64,000 nt of DNA, taken from Streptococcus caballi DSM 19004. GTDB taxonomy: Bacteria > Bacillota > Bacilli > Lactobacillales > Streptococcaceae. How positions within the stretch are numbered: position 1 is the first letter of the stretch; the number at the start of each line of letters is the position of its first letter. Location of the stretch: NCBI RefSeq assembly GCF_000379985.1, contig NZ_KB904062.1, forward strand, positions 36,700-100,699, read 5' to 3'. Below, piece by piece: positions 8,902-16,989 of the stretch. The notes beneath the pieces are model-generated. The model saw only the letters and a list, made by a program, of their open reading frames with translations. It was not told the DNA's origin and searched no databases. A program made the translations under genes and the position numbers.

Positions 8902-9045
8902 GATATCTCCAAAGTCATTTTCTGTTTTTTTAGTCCATCAAACTCTACTACCTAACCTCAGCTGTAGCTCATTAGGTTTTAAGGCTGCGTTTGACATGCT
9001 GTTCTTCGAATACTACTCTATCATGACTTTGACCAGCTGACAAGT

Positions 9046-10146
9046 TTAGCGACGAATTAATTTGGCTTTTTTAACATCTTCGATGGTTTGTGTACCAGCC
9101 AACTGCATATCAATCTTAAGTTCCTTGTTCAAGTGTTCAACAACAGCTTGGGCTCCTTGGGCACCCCCAAGTGCAAGGCCATAAATAACTGGACGAGCAA
9201 GGGCAACGAGGTCTGCTCCGCTTGCCAAAGCTTTAAAGACATGTGATCCACGGCGGACACCACTATCGAAGATTATAGGGACACGTTTGTTGACGCGCTC
9301 TGCTATTGCTGCCAAAGTATCAAAAGAAGCTGGACCACCATTTAACTGACGACCACCATGATTAGACACCCAGATACCTGATGCGCCCGCTTGCATAGCC
9401 GTTTCGGCATCATCTGGGTCTTGGACACCCTTGACGATAACTGGCAGGCCTGTATAATCGGCCACGCGCTTGATATCTTCTGGAAGGATAACTTGAGCAG
9501 CTGCTGCATAGATTTCGCTGATGCCCTTACCTTCACTACCTTCTGCTAATTTAGCTAGATTGCCCATAGGCAGTGGAAATTGAAAGTTGTTTATGATATC
9601 CGCTTCACGGTAGCCACCTAGCATAGAGTCAACAGTCATGATAATAGCCTTGACCCCAGCCTTGACCGCTTCATCCAGCCAAGCTTCATTAACAGACCAA
9701 TCCTTGCTCATGTACAGTTGGAAAAATTGTGGAGCGCCTTGACCGGCTGCTGCTGTTTCAGCAATTGTCGTTGTGCCATAGGTTGATTGCGACATAATGG
9801 TGCCTGCAGCTGCCATACCTTCTGCCGTTGCCAATTCACCACGAGCATGCGCTAAGCCTTGGGCAGCAGCAGGTGCCATGATGATTGGCATGGAAATTTT
9901 AGTGCCGAAGATTTCAGTCTCCGTTGAGGGATTTTCGACAGATGTCAAAATACGTGGAACGATTTGCACATGATTGAAAGACTCTGTGTTTTCTTTCAAT
10001 GTCCACTCGTCCTCTGCCCCCTCAGTAATGTAACCAAAGCCGCCTTTAGGAATAATTTCCTTAGCGCGTGCTTCAAGGCTTGGAAGATTGAGAATATCAA
10101 TCTTTTCTTCTTTGTCTGATTGAAAATAACCATTTGTCATTGTCAT
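9046..10146 (-). CDS. lctO: L-lactate oxidase (FMN-dependent)
   Basis: A 366-residue FMN-dependent alpha-hydroxyacid oxidase that converts L-lactate and O2 to pyruvate and H2O2 in the cytosol. All active-site residues known from Aerococcus lactate oxidase are present at nearly the same numbers: Tyr39, Tyr145, Arg180, Tyr213, Lys239, His263 and Arg266, with SNHGGRQLNG holding the base. The APAAAQGLAH segment after the first strand is as in lactate oxidases rather than glycolate oxidases. GAAGGT precedes the ATG. It follows the glyoxalase-like gene with a 76-bp gap and precedes the Rrf2 gene. Hydrogen peroxide production fits an aerobically growing streptococcus. Substrate assignment is strong but based on family. 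Confidence 0.92.
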   Translation of the reverse strand: MTMTNGYFQSDKEEKIDILNLPSLEARAKEIIPKGGFGYITEGAEDEWTLKENTESFNHVQIVPRILTSVENPSTETEIFGTKISMPIIMAPAAAQGLAHARGELATAEGMAAAGTIMSQSTYGTTTIAETAAAGQGAPQFFQLYMSKDWSVNEAWLDEAVKAGVKAIIMTVDSMLGGYREADIINNFQFPLPMGNLAKLAEGSEGKGISEIYAAAAQVILPEDIKRVADYTGLPVIVKGVQDPDDAETAMQAGASGIWVSNHGGRQLNGGPASFDTLAAIAERVNKRVPIIFDSGVRRGSHVFKALASGADLVALARPVIYGLALGGAQGAQAVVEHLNKELKIDMQLAGTQTIEDVKKAKLIRR

Positions 10147-10222
10147 AAAAATACCTTCTCTCTTTTTCTCGTTAAAAGTTAAATCGTACTTTAGTAGGTC
10201 TTAGTGTTAAAAATCGGAAACA

Positions 10223-11083
10223 TTAGGTCGTTTGTTCAAGGATAACCTTTGTTCGGATACCATCACTATCCTCTACTAAGAAAGAGCTCTCTGCTTCTTC
10301 CAGTAAAGTCATGCCATATAGATTTGCTTTCTTCAAAGAAGCCTTAAAGAAAATGGCATCGCTAATCTTAATTGTTAAATGATTGAGTCCCGGCAATCCC
10401 GCCTGACGCTTTGGCAAGTTTGAACCTGCCCATTGATTGAAAGCCAGTTGATGATGATAATTTCCTGAGGCTATCCATGATGCCGTTGGAATGGTCATCT
10501 TATCTCCTAAATCGAAAACCCGCTGATAAAGTTTTGAGGAGGCACCCGCATTTTTGACGCTCAAATGAACGTGACCAACTACAGTGCCAGAGCTAAGAGC
10601 AAAAATCTCTTGGCTAGAGGCTTCTGCCAAAACACCATTAGCATCCATCTCCTCAGTCACACCGATAATACGGCCATTCTCACGAATATCCCATTCCTCG
10701 ACAGGCTTATCACAATAAATCTCAATTCCATTACCCTCAATGTCGTCTAGGTAAATAGCTTCGCTGTAGCCGTGGTCGGCTCCACCAGTTAGGGGAACGC
10801 CGCTTGTCAGAAGGTGCCTAAGCGCTGCTCCCAGACTTGGTCGGTCTGGCACCAAGATAGCTGTATGATAAAGACCATAATTATTCTGAGCAGACAAATC
10901 TGTCTTTACCAGACGCATCAGTATCTCATCAGAACCCCCAATACCCAAGGCCACCTCATCTGTTGTCTGATACAAAATCTTAAAACCAATGAAAGTCGTA
11001 TAAAAAAGAGTTTGTTTGTCTAGGTCATGTACGTTAATCACAACCTCGCCTAACCGAATCTTTGACTGATAAGCATAAGTCAT
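10223..11083 (-). CDS. VOC (glyoxalase/extradiol dioxygenase-fold) protein, CatE-like
   Basis: A 286-residue protein with two vicinal-oxygen-chelate modules (about 8-120 and 168-284). The first module has LGEVVINVHDLDKQTLFY and the second GHVHLSVKNAGASSKLYQ, matching the layout of the CatE/YfiE group of putative extradiol ring-cleavage dioxygenases. Likely metal ligands are His169 or His171, His225 or nearby, and the late Glu in EEAESSF or VILEQ. AAGGAGAT precedes the ATG. It starts 10 bp after the NAD(P)-binding gene and is surely co-transcribed with it. Streptococci lack aromatic catabolism, so a role in aldehyde or quinone detoxification is as likely; this is inference. Confidence 0.8.
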   Translation of the reverse strand: MTYAYQSKIRLGEVVINVHDLDKQTLFYTTFIGFKILYQTTDEVALGIGGSDEILMRLVKTDLSAQNNYGLYHTAILVPDRPSLGAALRHLLTSGVPLTGGADHGYSEAIYLDDIEGNGIEIYCDKPVEEWDIRENGRIIGVTEEMDANGVLAEASSQEIFALSSGTVVGHVHLSVKNAGASSKLYQRVFDLGDKMTIPTASWIASGNYHHQLAFNQWAGSNLPKRQAGLPGLNHLTIKISDAIFFKASLKKANLYGMTLLEEAESSFLVEDSDGIRTKVILEQTT

Positions 11084-11093
11084 AATTATCTCC

Positions 11094-11669
11094 TTAATCT
11101 AAGATGGCAAAACCACCTGTCCAAGAAATCTTTTCCTGCGCCGCCAGTGAAATTTGCAAGAAACCAAAAGCTTCTAATTCACGAGCACGTTTCAAGCCCC
11201 CTGCATCCAATACAGTAATGCCACTATCTACCAGCATATCTGTTAGGAGGGCTTTTGCTTCTGCATCGTCTGATGCCAACATGACGCGGGTTTTTTCTCT
11301 TCCCGAAACCTGACCACTTGCCAAAGTTGCTGCAAAGGTGGTGTTAAAACCTTTAACCCAGCGTGCTGTTGGTACTTTTTTTGAAAATGCTGCTGTCGCT
11401 GAGCTATCAGCAGGCACTAGCAAATCATCAAAAGTATCAAAGTTAACAGGATTAGTGATATCCACCACAACCTTACCATCTAAATCTGCTGCATAGCGAT
11501 CTAAAATATCTGCGACTGCTGGGTAAGGGACTGCCAAGATTACCATGTCACCAATTGTTTCCGCTTGCTCTCCCGAACCAAGATAAAAAGCTTTGTGTCC
11601 TGACTTTTCAAAGAGCCCACCGATAGCTGACCCCATGTTTCCTTTACCAAAAACTGTAATGTTTGCCAT
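11094..11669 (-). CDS. NAD(P)-binding oxidoreductase, F420-dependent-reductase-like fold
   Basis: A 191-residue Rossmann protein of the group annotated as NADPH-dependent F420 reductase or coenzyme F420-binding protein. The N-terminus MANITVFGKGNMGSAIGGLF is a classic GxGxMG dinucleotide fold, followed by VILAVPYPAVADIL, VVDITNPVN and the KGFNTTFA stretch typical of this family. Streptococci make no F420, so the real partner is presumably NADP(H) and another substrate. The ATG at 11669 is preferred, with GGAGG 9 bases upstream; a TTG at 11684 overlaps that site. It is the first gene of the cluster that leads to lactate oxidase, directly behind the palindromic operator. Confidence 0.8.
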   Translation of the reverse strand: MANITVFGKGNMGSAIGGLFEKSGHKAFYLGSGEQAETIGDMVILAVPYPAVADILDRYAADLDGKVVVDITNPVNFDTFDDLLVPADSSATAAFSKKVPTARWVKGFNTTFAATLASGQVSGREKTRVMLASDDAEAKALLTDMLVDSGITVLDAGGLKRARELEAFGFLQISLAAQEKISWTGGFAILD

Positions 11670-11692
11670 GATAAATTCCTCCAAATTCCATC

Positions 11693-11731
11693 TTGTAACT
11701 TTTTTTGTTACAACTTATACTATGAATTATA
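11693..11731 (-). promoter_or_regulatory. Promoter and palindromic operator of the lactate oxidase cluster
   Basis: A TATAAT -10 box lies at 11726-11731 on the minus strand. About 13 bases downstream, over the start of the transcript, is a perfect inverted repeat: TTGTAAC, seven bases, GTTACAA (11693-11713). Such a site just after the -10 would block RNA polymerase when bound. The cognate regulator is not proven; the Rrf2 protein at 8461-8901 is the closest candidate. Confidence 0.65.
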
Positions 11732-11793
11732 CTACTTAGTGATAAATTTGCAAGAAATTTGCTTACAGCTAAAAAACGATTGAACGTCGATCA

Positions 11794-11819
11794 AAACCAC
11801 CAGTTCACACTGGTGGTTT
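11794..11819. repeat. Perfect hairpin AAACCACCAG-TTCACA-CTGGTGGTTT
   Basis: A 10-bp perfect stem with a six-base loop, T-rich on one side. It is similar to the hairpins at 1891-1926 and 8157-8175 and may be an end hairpin of the decayed IS200-like element that follows. Confidence 0.6.
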
Positions 11820-11975
11820 GCTCTGTGACTATAAGCCGCTCACCCCGGCCAGGGCCAAAGGCCCGCTGAATCAGCTTCCTCGCGCATCACTTGTCCAAGC
11901 AGCTGCTAAAGCGCCTCTTCTACTTCTTCCTATTTGGTTCTCCTGTGACAGATCACCCCTTTCAAACAATGTAAG

Positions 11976-12376
11976 CTAGTCTGCAACCCTGTCTTCCTGC
12001 AATTGATTTTGTACATATTCAGCAATCACCTTTTGGTTTCAATCTACTGTATCGATATAATAGCCTCTACACCAAAATTTTCTATTATCATACTTGTATT
12101 TCAATCGGCATGTTTGTCAAAAATTATGAGACTGCTTTTGCCTTTTAAGTAAACCATAAAACTAGGTATACTGAGTTTGGGTGAAATACTTACTAACATA
12201 TGAATATGGTCTAAACATGCATTGGATTCATGAATCATCGCTCCTTTATATTTAATCTTGCCGATACTTGACTTGTATTTGCCATATATGATTTGGCGGC
12301 GATATTTAGGTGCGAAATCGATATGATATTTACAATTCCAACACGTATGTGATAAACTTTCATTATCCTCTCTCAT
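11976..12376 (-). pseudogene. IS200/IS605-family transposase, heavily decayed
   Basis: On the minus strand the sequence reads CKYHIDFAPKYRRQIIYGKY, CLDHIHMLVSISPKLSIPSF and KGKSSLIIFDKHAD, then frameshifts and contains an in-frame stop before FWCRGYYIDTVD and VIAEYVQNQL. This is the same family as the remnant at 7661-8078 but more degraded; the HUH motif is changed to HIH, which still holds both histidines. It cannot make a full transposase. Confidence 0.8.
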
Positions 12377-12500
12377 GAGGTACCTCCTATATGATGTGAT
12401 GGGGTGGCGGGGAAACCACTTCTATCTTATCATTTGGGGAGGTTTTTTAATACCATGCTGGAAGCTATCTGGAACCACTAGCATAGCTAATGGTTTTCAG
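12377..12500. repeat. Probable left end of the second IS200-like element
   Basis: Non-coding sequence upstream of the decayed tnpA ending in the imperfect hairpin AACCACTAGCATAGCTAATGGTT (12473-12495), the counterpart of the perfect hairpin at 8157-8175. The IS1182-type element begins 11 bp further on, so it may have landed beside this end. Confidence 0.45.
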
Positions 12501-12539
12501 AAGCCAAAAAGAGTCTGGGACAAAAAGCTTTCTCAGCAC

Positions 12540-12578
12540 AAAAAACAGAGATTCACGTTAGTTGTGAGTCTCTGTTTT
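12540..12578 (-). terminator. Hairpin near the 3' end of the IS1182-like transposase
   Basis: AAACAGAGACTCAC...GTGAATCTCTGTTT with a following T-run on the minus strand, 22 bp after the reconstructed transposase stop. Confidence 0.65.
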
Positions 12579-12599
12579 AGTTTTGATTCATTTTTTTGT

Positions 12600-14101
12600 T
12601 TATTTCTTGAGATTATTAGCCATGAGAACCAATCCCATGTCAATTTTTACTTGGCGTTTTCCTCTCAGGTTACATCGTCTGTAACCCAAACAAGCCTTTA
12701 TCTGGCCAAAGACAGGCTCCACATCAACCTTCCGTTGCGCGAAGATGCGACTGCCTTCTTCAGATAAAAGCTTCTCTTTTTCTAATTGTTTTAAAGCTTG
12801 ATACCTCTCATTGACATAAAGCCCTTTTTGAGGTGCTAAATCAGGATAATCCGCCTTATAGACCCTTATTCCTGTTCAAATCCAGTGGATGTTCGACTGT
12901 ATTTGACAGATTCAAAGTGATAGGCCCAGCCATCGGGATGGGTGTAGGTGTCGCAACCTTCATCGTAAGCCCAATTGTCCAAGTTCTTAGACGACTGCTT
13001 GTAATTCCTTTTCTGCTCCTTGTCAAACAGACCATACTTAATCAAGTGGTCAATCCCAAGCTGATCAAGTGTGAATAAGTTTTCTTCACTGCCATAACCT
13101 GCATCAGCGACCACCAGTTTAAACTCGTGTGGATAGCTTTCTAAAAACGGAAGCAATGTCTTCGTATCCGTTGGATTTGGGAAGACGTCGTAGTGAAGGA
13201 CGAACTGGTTTTCGGTGGCGATTTGCAGGTTGTAGCCTGGTTTGAGCTGACCATTTCTCATGTGGTCGTCTTTCATTCGCATAAATGTAGCATCTGTATC
13301 AGTCTTAGAAAAGCTGTTACGCCCTTCGAACGTCTCTTGGTAAGTCTCATATTTCTCAGCCCGCACTGAAAAATCATCTCTGACTTTTCGCAGGACTTTC
13401 CTGAGTTTTCGGCGTTTGGCTTTACGCTCGTCCTTTCCCTTAATGGGAGCTTCCTCCATATCTTGATTGAGCGCTGTCAGTTCTTCCTCCAGAAGATGAG
13501 CGAAATCAGTCAATTGTTCTGAGGAGATTCCTTCCTCCTCGTCTAGTTCAATAGCTTGGTGGATAAGGGGTGTGATTTCTTCTTGAAAATAGACCTGCAT
13601 CTGTTCTTGAAGCTTAGCAGAAAACTTATCGGTTGCCTTCTTCCAGACAAAGCTATATTTGTTGGCGTTGGCTTCAATCTTGGTGCCATCAATGTAGAGA
13701 CAGTCCAGCGTCACCAGCTCTTCCATTTTTAAGTGGAGGTTGAGGGTGATAAAGAGCTCTCGGATAAGATGTTCCATCCCATCTGTAACACGGAAACGGT
13801 TGATGGTGCGGTAGCTCAAGACCAACTGTCCTGTCAGGTATTGCATAGCTAGATTTTCGACCATCATTTTCTCGATTTTGCGACTGGAGAAGACGCCTTG
13901 TGAATAGGCAAAGAGCAGAGCAGACAAAACAAGTTTTGGGTGATAAGAGGGGCGGCCAAAGACGTGGTAAAAAGACTGAAAGTGATTGTCGTCCAAGGTA
14001 TTCACCACTTTTTCTATGGCAAAGACAATATGGTCAGGGGGTAAAATGCAAGCAAGTTCTAGTGGCAAAGTGGTTTGATTTGTGTTATAGTAGATATGCA
14101 T
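12600..14101 (-). pseudogene. IS1182-family transposase with a C-terminal frameshift
   Basis: From the ATG at 14101 an open frame of 411 codons gives the IS1182 DDE transposase core: an N-terminal region with FGRPSYHPKLVLSALLFAYS, the first Asp in LDCLYIDGTKIEANAN, the second in VVADAGYGSEEN. It stops at 12866. The C-terminal end, with the catalytic Glu region KVDVEPVFGQIKACLGYRR and LVLMANNLKK, continues at once in another frame to 12600. A single-base change at about 12866 therefore separates the catalytic Glu from the rest. No slippery run is present there, so this is decay rather than programmed shifting. Confidence 0.85.
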
Positions 14102-14162
14102 GAGATAGCCTTTCTAAATGGTTTATTACGCAATTCTATTTTACCAAGACTATCGCAACCAT

Positions 14163-14199
14163 GCAAAAAGCAACGGATTTGATGCCGTTGCTTTTTGTA
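14163..14199. terminator. Symmetric hairpin at the 5' end of the IS1182-like element
   Basis: CAAAAAGCAACGG-ATTTGATG-CCGTTGCTTTTTG is a 13-bp perfect stem with T-runs in both directions. It would stop outside transcription from the ABC operon entering the element. Confidence 0.7.
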
Positions 14200-14230
14200 T
14201 TAATTAGGAACAGTTTTGTCCCAGACTCCA

Positions 14231-14265
14231 GAATATATCTTTTCATCACCGACTACAGTTGACAA
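14231..14265. repeat. Short interspersed repeat, copy 1
   Basis: The 35-bp sequence, read on the minus strand, begins TTGTCAACTGTAGTCGGTGA and matches 34262-34296 (plus strand) at 32 of 35 positions. It lies between the IS1182 end and the binding-protein gene. It is likely an intergenic repeat dispersed in the genome. Confidence 0.65.
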
Positions 14266-14272
14266 CAATCCC

Positions 14273-15112
14273 TTATTTTTTAATAGTATCTGTCGCAACA
14301 TCTTCGCCAAACCACTTGTTTGAAATCTCTTGGAATTTTCCTTCTTTGTAGAGTTTCTTGAAAGCAGCGTTCACATTTTTGACTAGTTTCTTATCAGACT
14401 TACGCGCACCAACAGCAAAGTCTTCACCATCAAACTTACTCTTGATAATATTGTAGTTATCTAGCTCACCCTCTTGTTTCAAATAATAATTGGCATAAAC
14501 ACGGTCAATCAAGAGCCCATCAATACGATCATTTTTTAGGTCAATTAAAGCCTGTGTGAAGGTCTCATACTGGCTAGCATCATTATCCTTAACGATGTCT
14601 TTAAGGACCTCAGGTTTAGATATAAAGGCATCATAGCCTGATGAACCTGACTGAGCACCTAAAACCTTACCTTTCATATCAGCGAAACTAGTAATATTGG
14701 ACGATTTTTTCGTTACCAAAACCTGTTCATTTTTCATGTAAGGATCTGTAAATTGAACCTTAGCCTTGCGTTCGGACGTGATGGAGTATCCATTCCAAAT
14801 CAAATCAATTTTACCATTTTTCAATTCTGTTTCTTTCAAATCCCAGTTAATAGGTTGCCACTTAACCTTCATACCATATTCAGCAAAAGCAGCATTGGCT
14901 AAGTCAATGTCAAATCCCACATTTTTGCCATCTTTGTCCTTATACCCCATTGGCACGAAGGTATTATCAAAACCAATCGTGACAGATTTTTCTGACTTCA
15001 TTTTGTCCCAGCTGTCACTTGTAGAGGATGCTTTCTCCTTTGAACCACAAGCAGTAAGGCTTACAATACTGAGAGCAGCGACTGCACCTAATAAAACTTT
15101 CTTTAACTTCAT
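14273..15112 (-). CDS. Amino-acid ABC transporter substrate-binding lipoprotein
   Basis: A 279-residue class II (SBP_bac_3) binding protein, lipid-anchored outside the membrane. A signal peptide ends in the lipobox LTAC with Cys22. The mature part has the family signature GFDIDLANAAFAEYG at about 66-80, the ligand-contact region IDLIWNGYSITSERK, and FTDPYMKNEQVLVTKKSS. It most resembles cystine/polar amino-acid binding proteins, but the exact ligand is not readable. AAAGGTG precedes the ATG. It is the last gene of a three-gene operon (permease, ATPase, binding protein), a usual arrangement in streptococci. Confidence 0.9.
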   Translation of the reverse strand: MKLKKVLLGAVAALSIVSLTACGSKEKASSTSDSWDKMKSEKSVTIGFDNTFVPMGYKDKDGKNVGFDIDLANAAFAEYGMKVKWQPINWDLKETELKNGKIDLIWNGYSITSERKAKVQFTDPYMKNEQVLVTKKSSNITSFADMKGKVLGAQSGSSGYDAFISKPEVLKDIVKDNDASQYETFTQALIDLKNDRIDGLLIDRVYANYYLKQEGELDNYNIIKSKFDGEDFAVGARKSDKKLVKNVNAAFKKLYKEGKFQEISNKWFGEDVATDTIKK

Positions 15113-15128
15113 AAGTCACCTTTTTCTT

Positions 15129-15758
15129 CTATTTAGGATTAATTTTTAAAATATTGTCTGAAATATTTTCAGCAAATTGTAAATCATGCGTTACGACAAT
15201 TTGAGTAATCCCTGCTTCACGATTTTGCAAGATTAACTTTTCAACTTCTTGACGCAACTCTGGATCCAATGCACTGGTTGGCTCATCATAGCCAATAATT
15301 TGAGGGTCAATCATCATAGCACGAGCCAGCGCTACACGTTGCTTCTGTCCACCCGAGAGTGAAAATGGATAAACATTGGCATGCTCAGACAAACCAAGCC
15401 TAGCCAACAAGTCTAGAGCCTTTTCCTTAGCAGCTTCCTTAGGCATTCCCATGGTTTTGGTTGGAGACAGAATCAGATTGTCCAAGACAGTCAAATGGGG
15501 AAATAATTGAAAATCTTGAAAAACAAACCCAAGCAAGTTTAAATTTTCTAAATGATCAAGAGATACTTTTGCATTATTGTAGATAATCTCACCTGAGTCA
15601 ATTTTTTCAAGACCAGCCAGCATACGCAAAAGAGTTGTTTTTCCACCACCCGAAGGCCCAACGAGCGACAAAATCTTGCCATCTTCAACAACAAGATTAA
15701 AATGATCAAAAATCTTTTTCTGACCAAACTGTTTGGAAATATCTTTTAATTCTAACAT
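15129..15758 (-). CDS. Amino-acid ABC transporter ATP-binding protein
   Basis: A 209-residue ATPase of the GlnQ-type polar amino-acid import family, bound to the cytoplasmic face. Walker A is GPSGGGKTT (34-42), the signature LSGGQKQR and Walker B IIGYDEPTSALD follow in the correct order, and the switch histidine is in VVTHD. The protein is shorter than the usual 240-250 residues because it ends soon after the H-loop, but no break in frame is evident. AAGGAG precedes the ATG, 9 bp after the permease stop. It powers uptake with its two neighbours. Confidence 0.9.
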   Translation of the reverse strand: MLELKDISKQFGQKKIFDHFNLVVEDGKILSLVGPSGGGKTTLLRMLAGLEKIDSGEIIYNNAKVSLDHLENLNLLGFVFQDFQLFPHLTVLDNLILSPTKTMGMPKEAAKEKALDLLARLGLSEHANVYPFSLSGGQKQRVALARAMMIDPQIIGYDEPTSALDPELRQEVEKLILQNREAGITQIVVTHDLQFAENISDNILKINPK

Positions 15759-15767
15759 ATGGTCTCC

Positions 15768-16409
15768 TTATTTGTAGTAGTTAAACTTCTTTTCAACTTG
15801 CTTAGACAGAATAGTCACAAGCCCAATTAAGAGAAGGTAAATAGCTCCCGCGATAAACATTGGTGCCAAGGTAGCATCTCGGTTAGCAGCAGTTTTACTA
15901 GCAAGTAGCAAATCACCAACTCCCAGCACATAAACCAGAGAAGAATCCTTAACCAAATTGATCACCTCATTGAAAACACTGGGCAAAACAATTTTGAAAA
16001 CCTGTGGCAAAATAATAAAACGAATGGTTTGTAGTTGCGTAAACTTCAAAACCTTAGCTGCTTCATATTGCCCCTTTGGAATGGCTTCAATCCCACCACG
16101 GAAAATCTCAGCAAAATAAGCTGCATAATTCATAGTGAAAGCCAGAATTGCTGCTGGTAAGCGATCAAACGTGACACCCACACTCGGAAGAACATAATAA
16201 ACAAAAATCAATTGCAATAACAAAGGAGTCCCACGCATTACCCACACGTAGACTGTTAAAAGCCATTGCAAGGGTTTAAAGTTAACCTGCATCAAGAATG
16301 CTAAAATGGCCCCTAAAGGAATGGACAAAACAATGACAATAAAGAAAACTTGTAAGGTTATGACAGCCCCGTCCAAAAGACTGGGCAAAACCTGAAAAAT
16401 GTATGACAT
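15768..16409 (-). CDS. Amino-acid ABC transporter permease
   Basis: A 213-residue inner-membrane permease of the HisM/GlnP family. It has about five hydrophobic segments and the cytoplasmic EAA loop EAAKVLKFTQLQTIRFIILPQ, which docks the ATPase. The ATG at 16409 is chosen because AGGAGAG lies just upstream; an in-frame start at 16439 has no ribosome binding site. It is the first gene of the importer operon. A single permease gene implies a homodimer. Confidence 0.9.
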   Translation of the reverse strand: MSYIFQVLPSLLDGAVITLQVFFIVIVLSIPLGAILAFLMQVNFKPLQWLLTVYVWVMRGTPLLLQLIFVYYVLPSVGVTFDRLPAAILAFTMNYAAYFAEIFRGGIEAIPKGQYEAAKVLKFTQLQTIRFIILPQVFKIVLPSVFNEVINLVKDSSLVYVLGVGDLLLASKTAANRDATLAPMFIAGAIYLLLIGLVTILSKQVEKKFNYYK

Positions 16410-16499
16410 ATGCTCTCCTATAAAAATAGATGTTACCATTATATCAAATTTTCTGACATTTTACATTCATATTTTTTATAAATTTAAGAATAAATATAC

Positions 16500-16523
16500 A
16501 AAAAGCCGACACGGTGTCGACTT
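16500..16523 (-). terminator. Terminator after the zinc-ribbon gene
   Basis: Minus-strand AAGTCGACAC-CG-TGTCGGCTTTTT just after the stop codon. Confidence 0.75.
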
Positions 16524-16530
16524 CATTAAT

Positions 16531-16860
16531 TTAAACCTTTTTCACAAATTCTGATTTTAATTTCATAGCACCAAAGCCATCAATCTTGCAGTCAATGTTG
16601 TGATCACCTTCCACCAAACGGATATTTTTTACACGTGTTCCTTGCTTAATATCCTTAGGCGCACCCTTGACTTTCAAATCTTTAATAACTGTAACAGTAT
16701 CACCATCTGACAAGCGAGTGCCGTTGCTATCAAGGACAACAAGGTCATCTTCTTCAACTTCGTTTGGATCCCATTCATATGCACATTCAGGACAAACAAG
16801 CAAGATACCATCTTCGTAGACGTACTCTGAGTTACATTTTGGACAATTTGGTAGAGACAT
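16531..16860 (-). CDS. PhnA/YjdM-type zinc-ribbon protein
   Basis: A 109-residue protein of the PhnA (alkylphosphonate-uptake-associated, YjdM) family. The N-terminal zinc ribbon has Cys6, Cys9, Cys23 and Cys26 (CPKC and CPEC), and the C-terminal beta domain reads [17 protein letters not shown] and KLKSEFVKK as in the family. Despite the name, homologues are not shown to act on phosphonates and no phn genes are nearby. The start ATG at 16860 has AAGGAG 6 bases upstream. It is transcribed alone, with its own terminator. Confidence 0.9.
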   Translation of the reverse strand: MSLPNCPKCNSEYVYEDGILLVCPECAYEWDPNEVEEDDLVVLDSNGTRLSDGDTVTVIKDLKVKGAPKDIKQGTRVKNIRLVEGDHNIDCKIDGFGAMKLKSEFVKKV

Positions 16861-16989
16861 AACCACTCCTTAAAAAATTTGATATTTAATATTTTACCGA
16901 AAATCACTCTGCTTTTCAAGCTTTGCTTCCTAGACATACTTTTTAAAAGCCTTACAACCAAGTCAAAGAAACTTGTAGGGTTTATTATT

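Larger units (their letters stand above)
12511..14228 (-). mobile_element. IS1182-family insertion sequence, complete ends
   Basis: A 1718-bp element bounded by perfect 15-bp inverted repeats GAGTCTGGGACAAAA (12511-12525) and TTTTGTCCCAGACTC (14214-14228). Inside each end is a terminator-like hairpin (12540-12578 and 14163-14199). No clear target-site duplication is visible. It sits 44 bp after the stop of the amino-acid ABC transporter's binding protein, so it does not break that operon. Confidence 0.85.

Noticed and set aside
12375..12767. 130-codon ORF on the plus strand
   Set aside because: It crosses the IS200-like end and the IS1182 inverted repeat and is antisense to the transposase C-terminus.
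12860..12870. Programmed frameshift in the IS1182-type transposase
   Set aside because: There is no slippery heptamer at the junction (ACAGGAATAAGG), and this family is normally a single frame.
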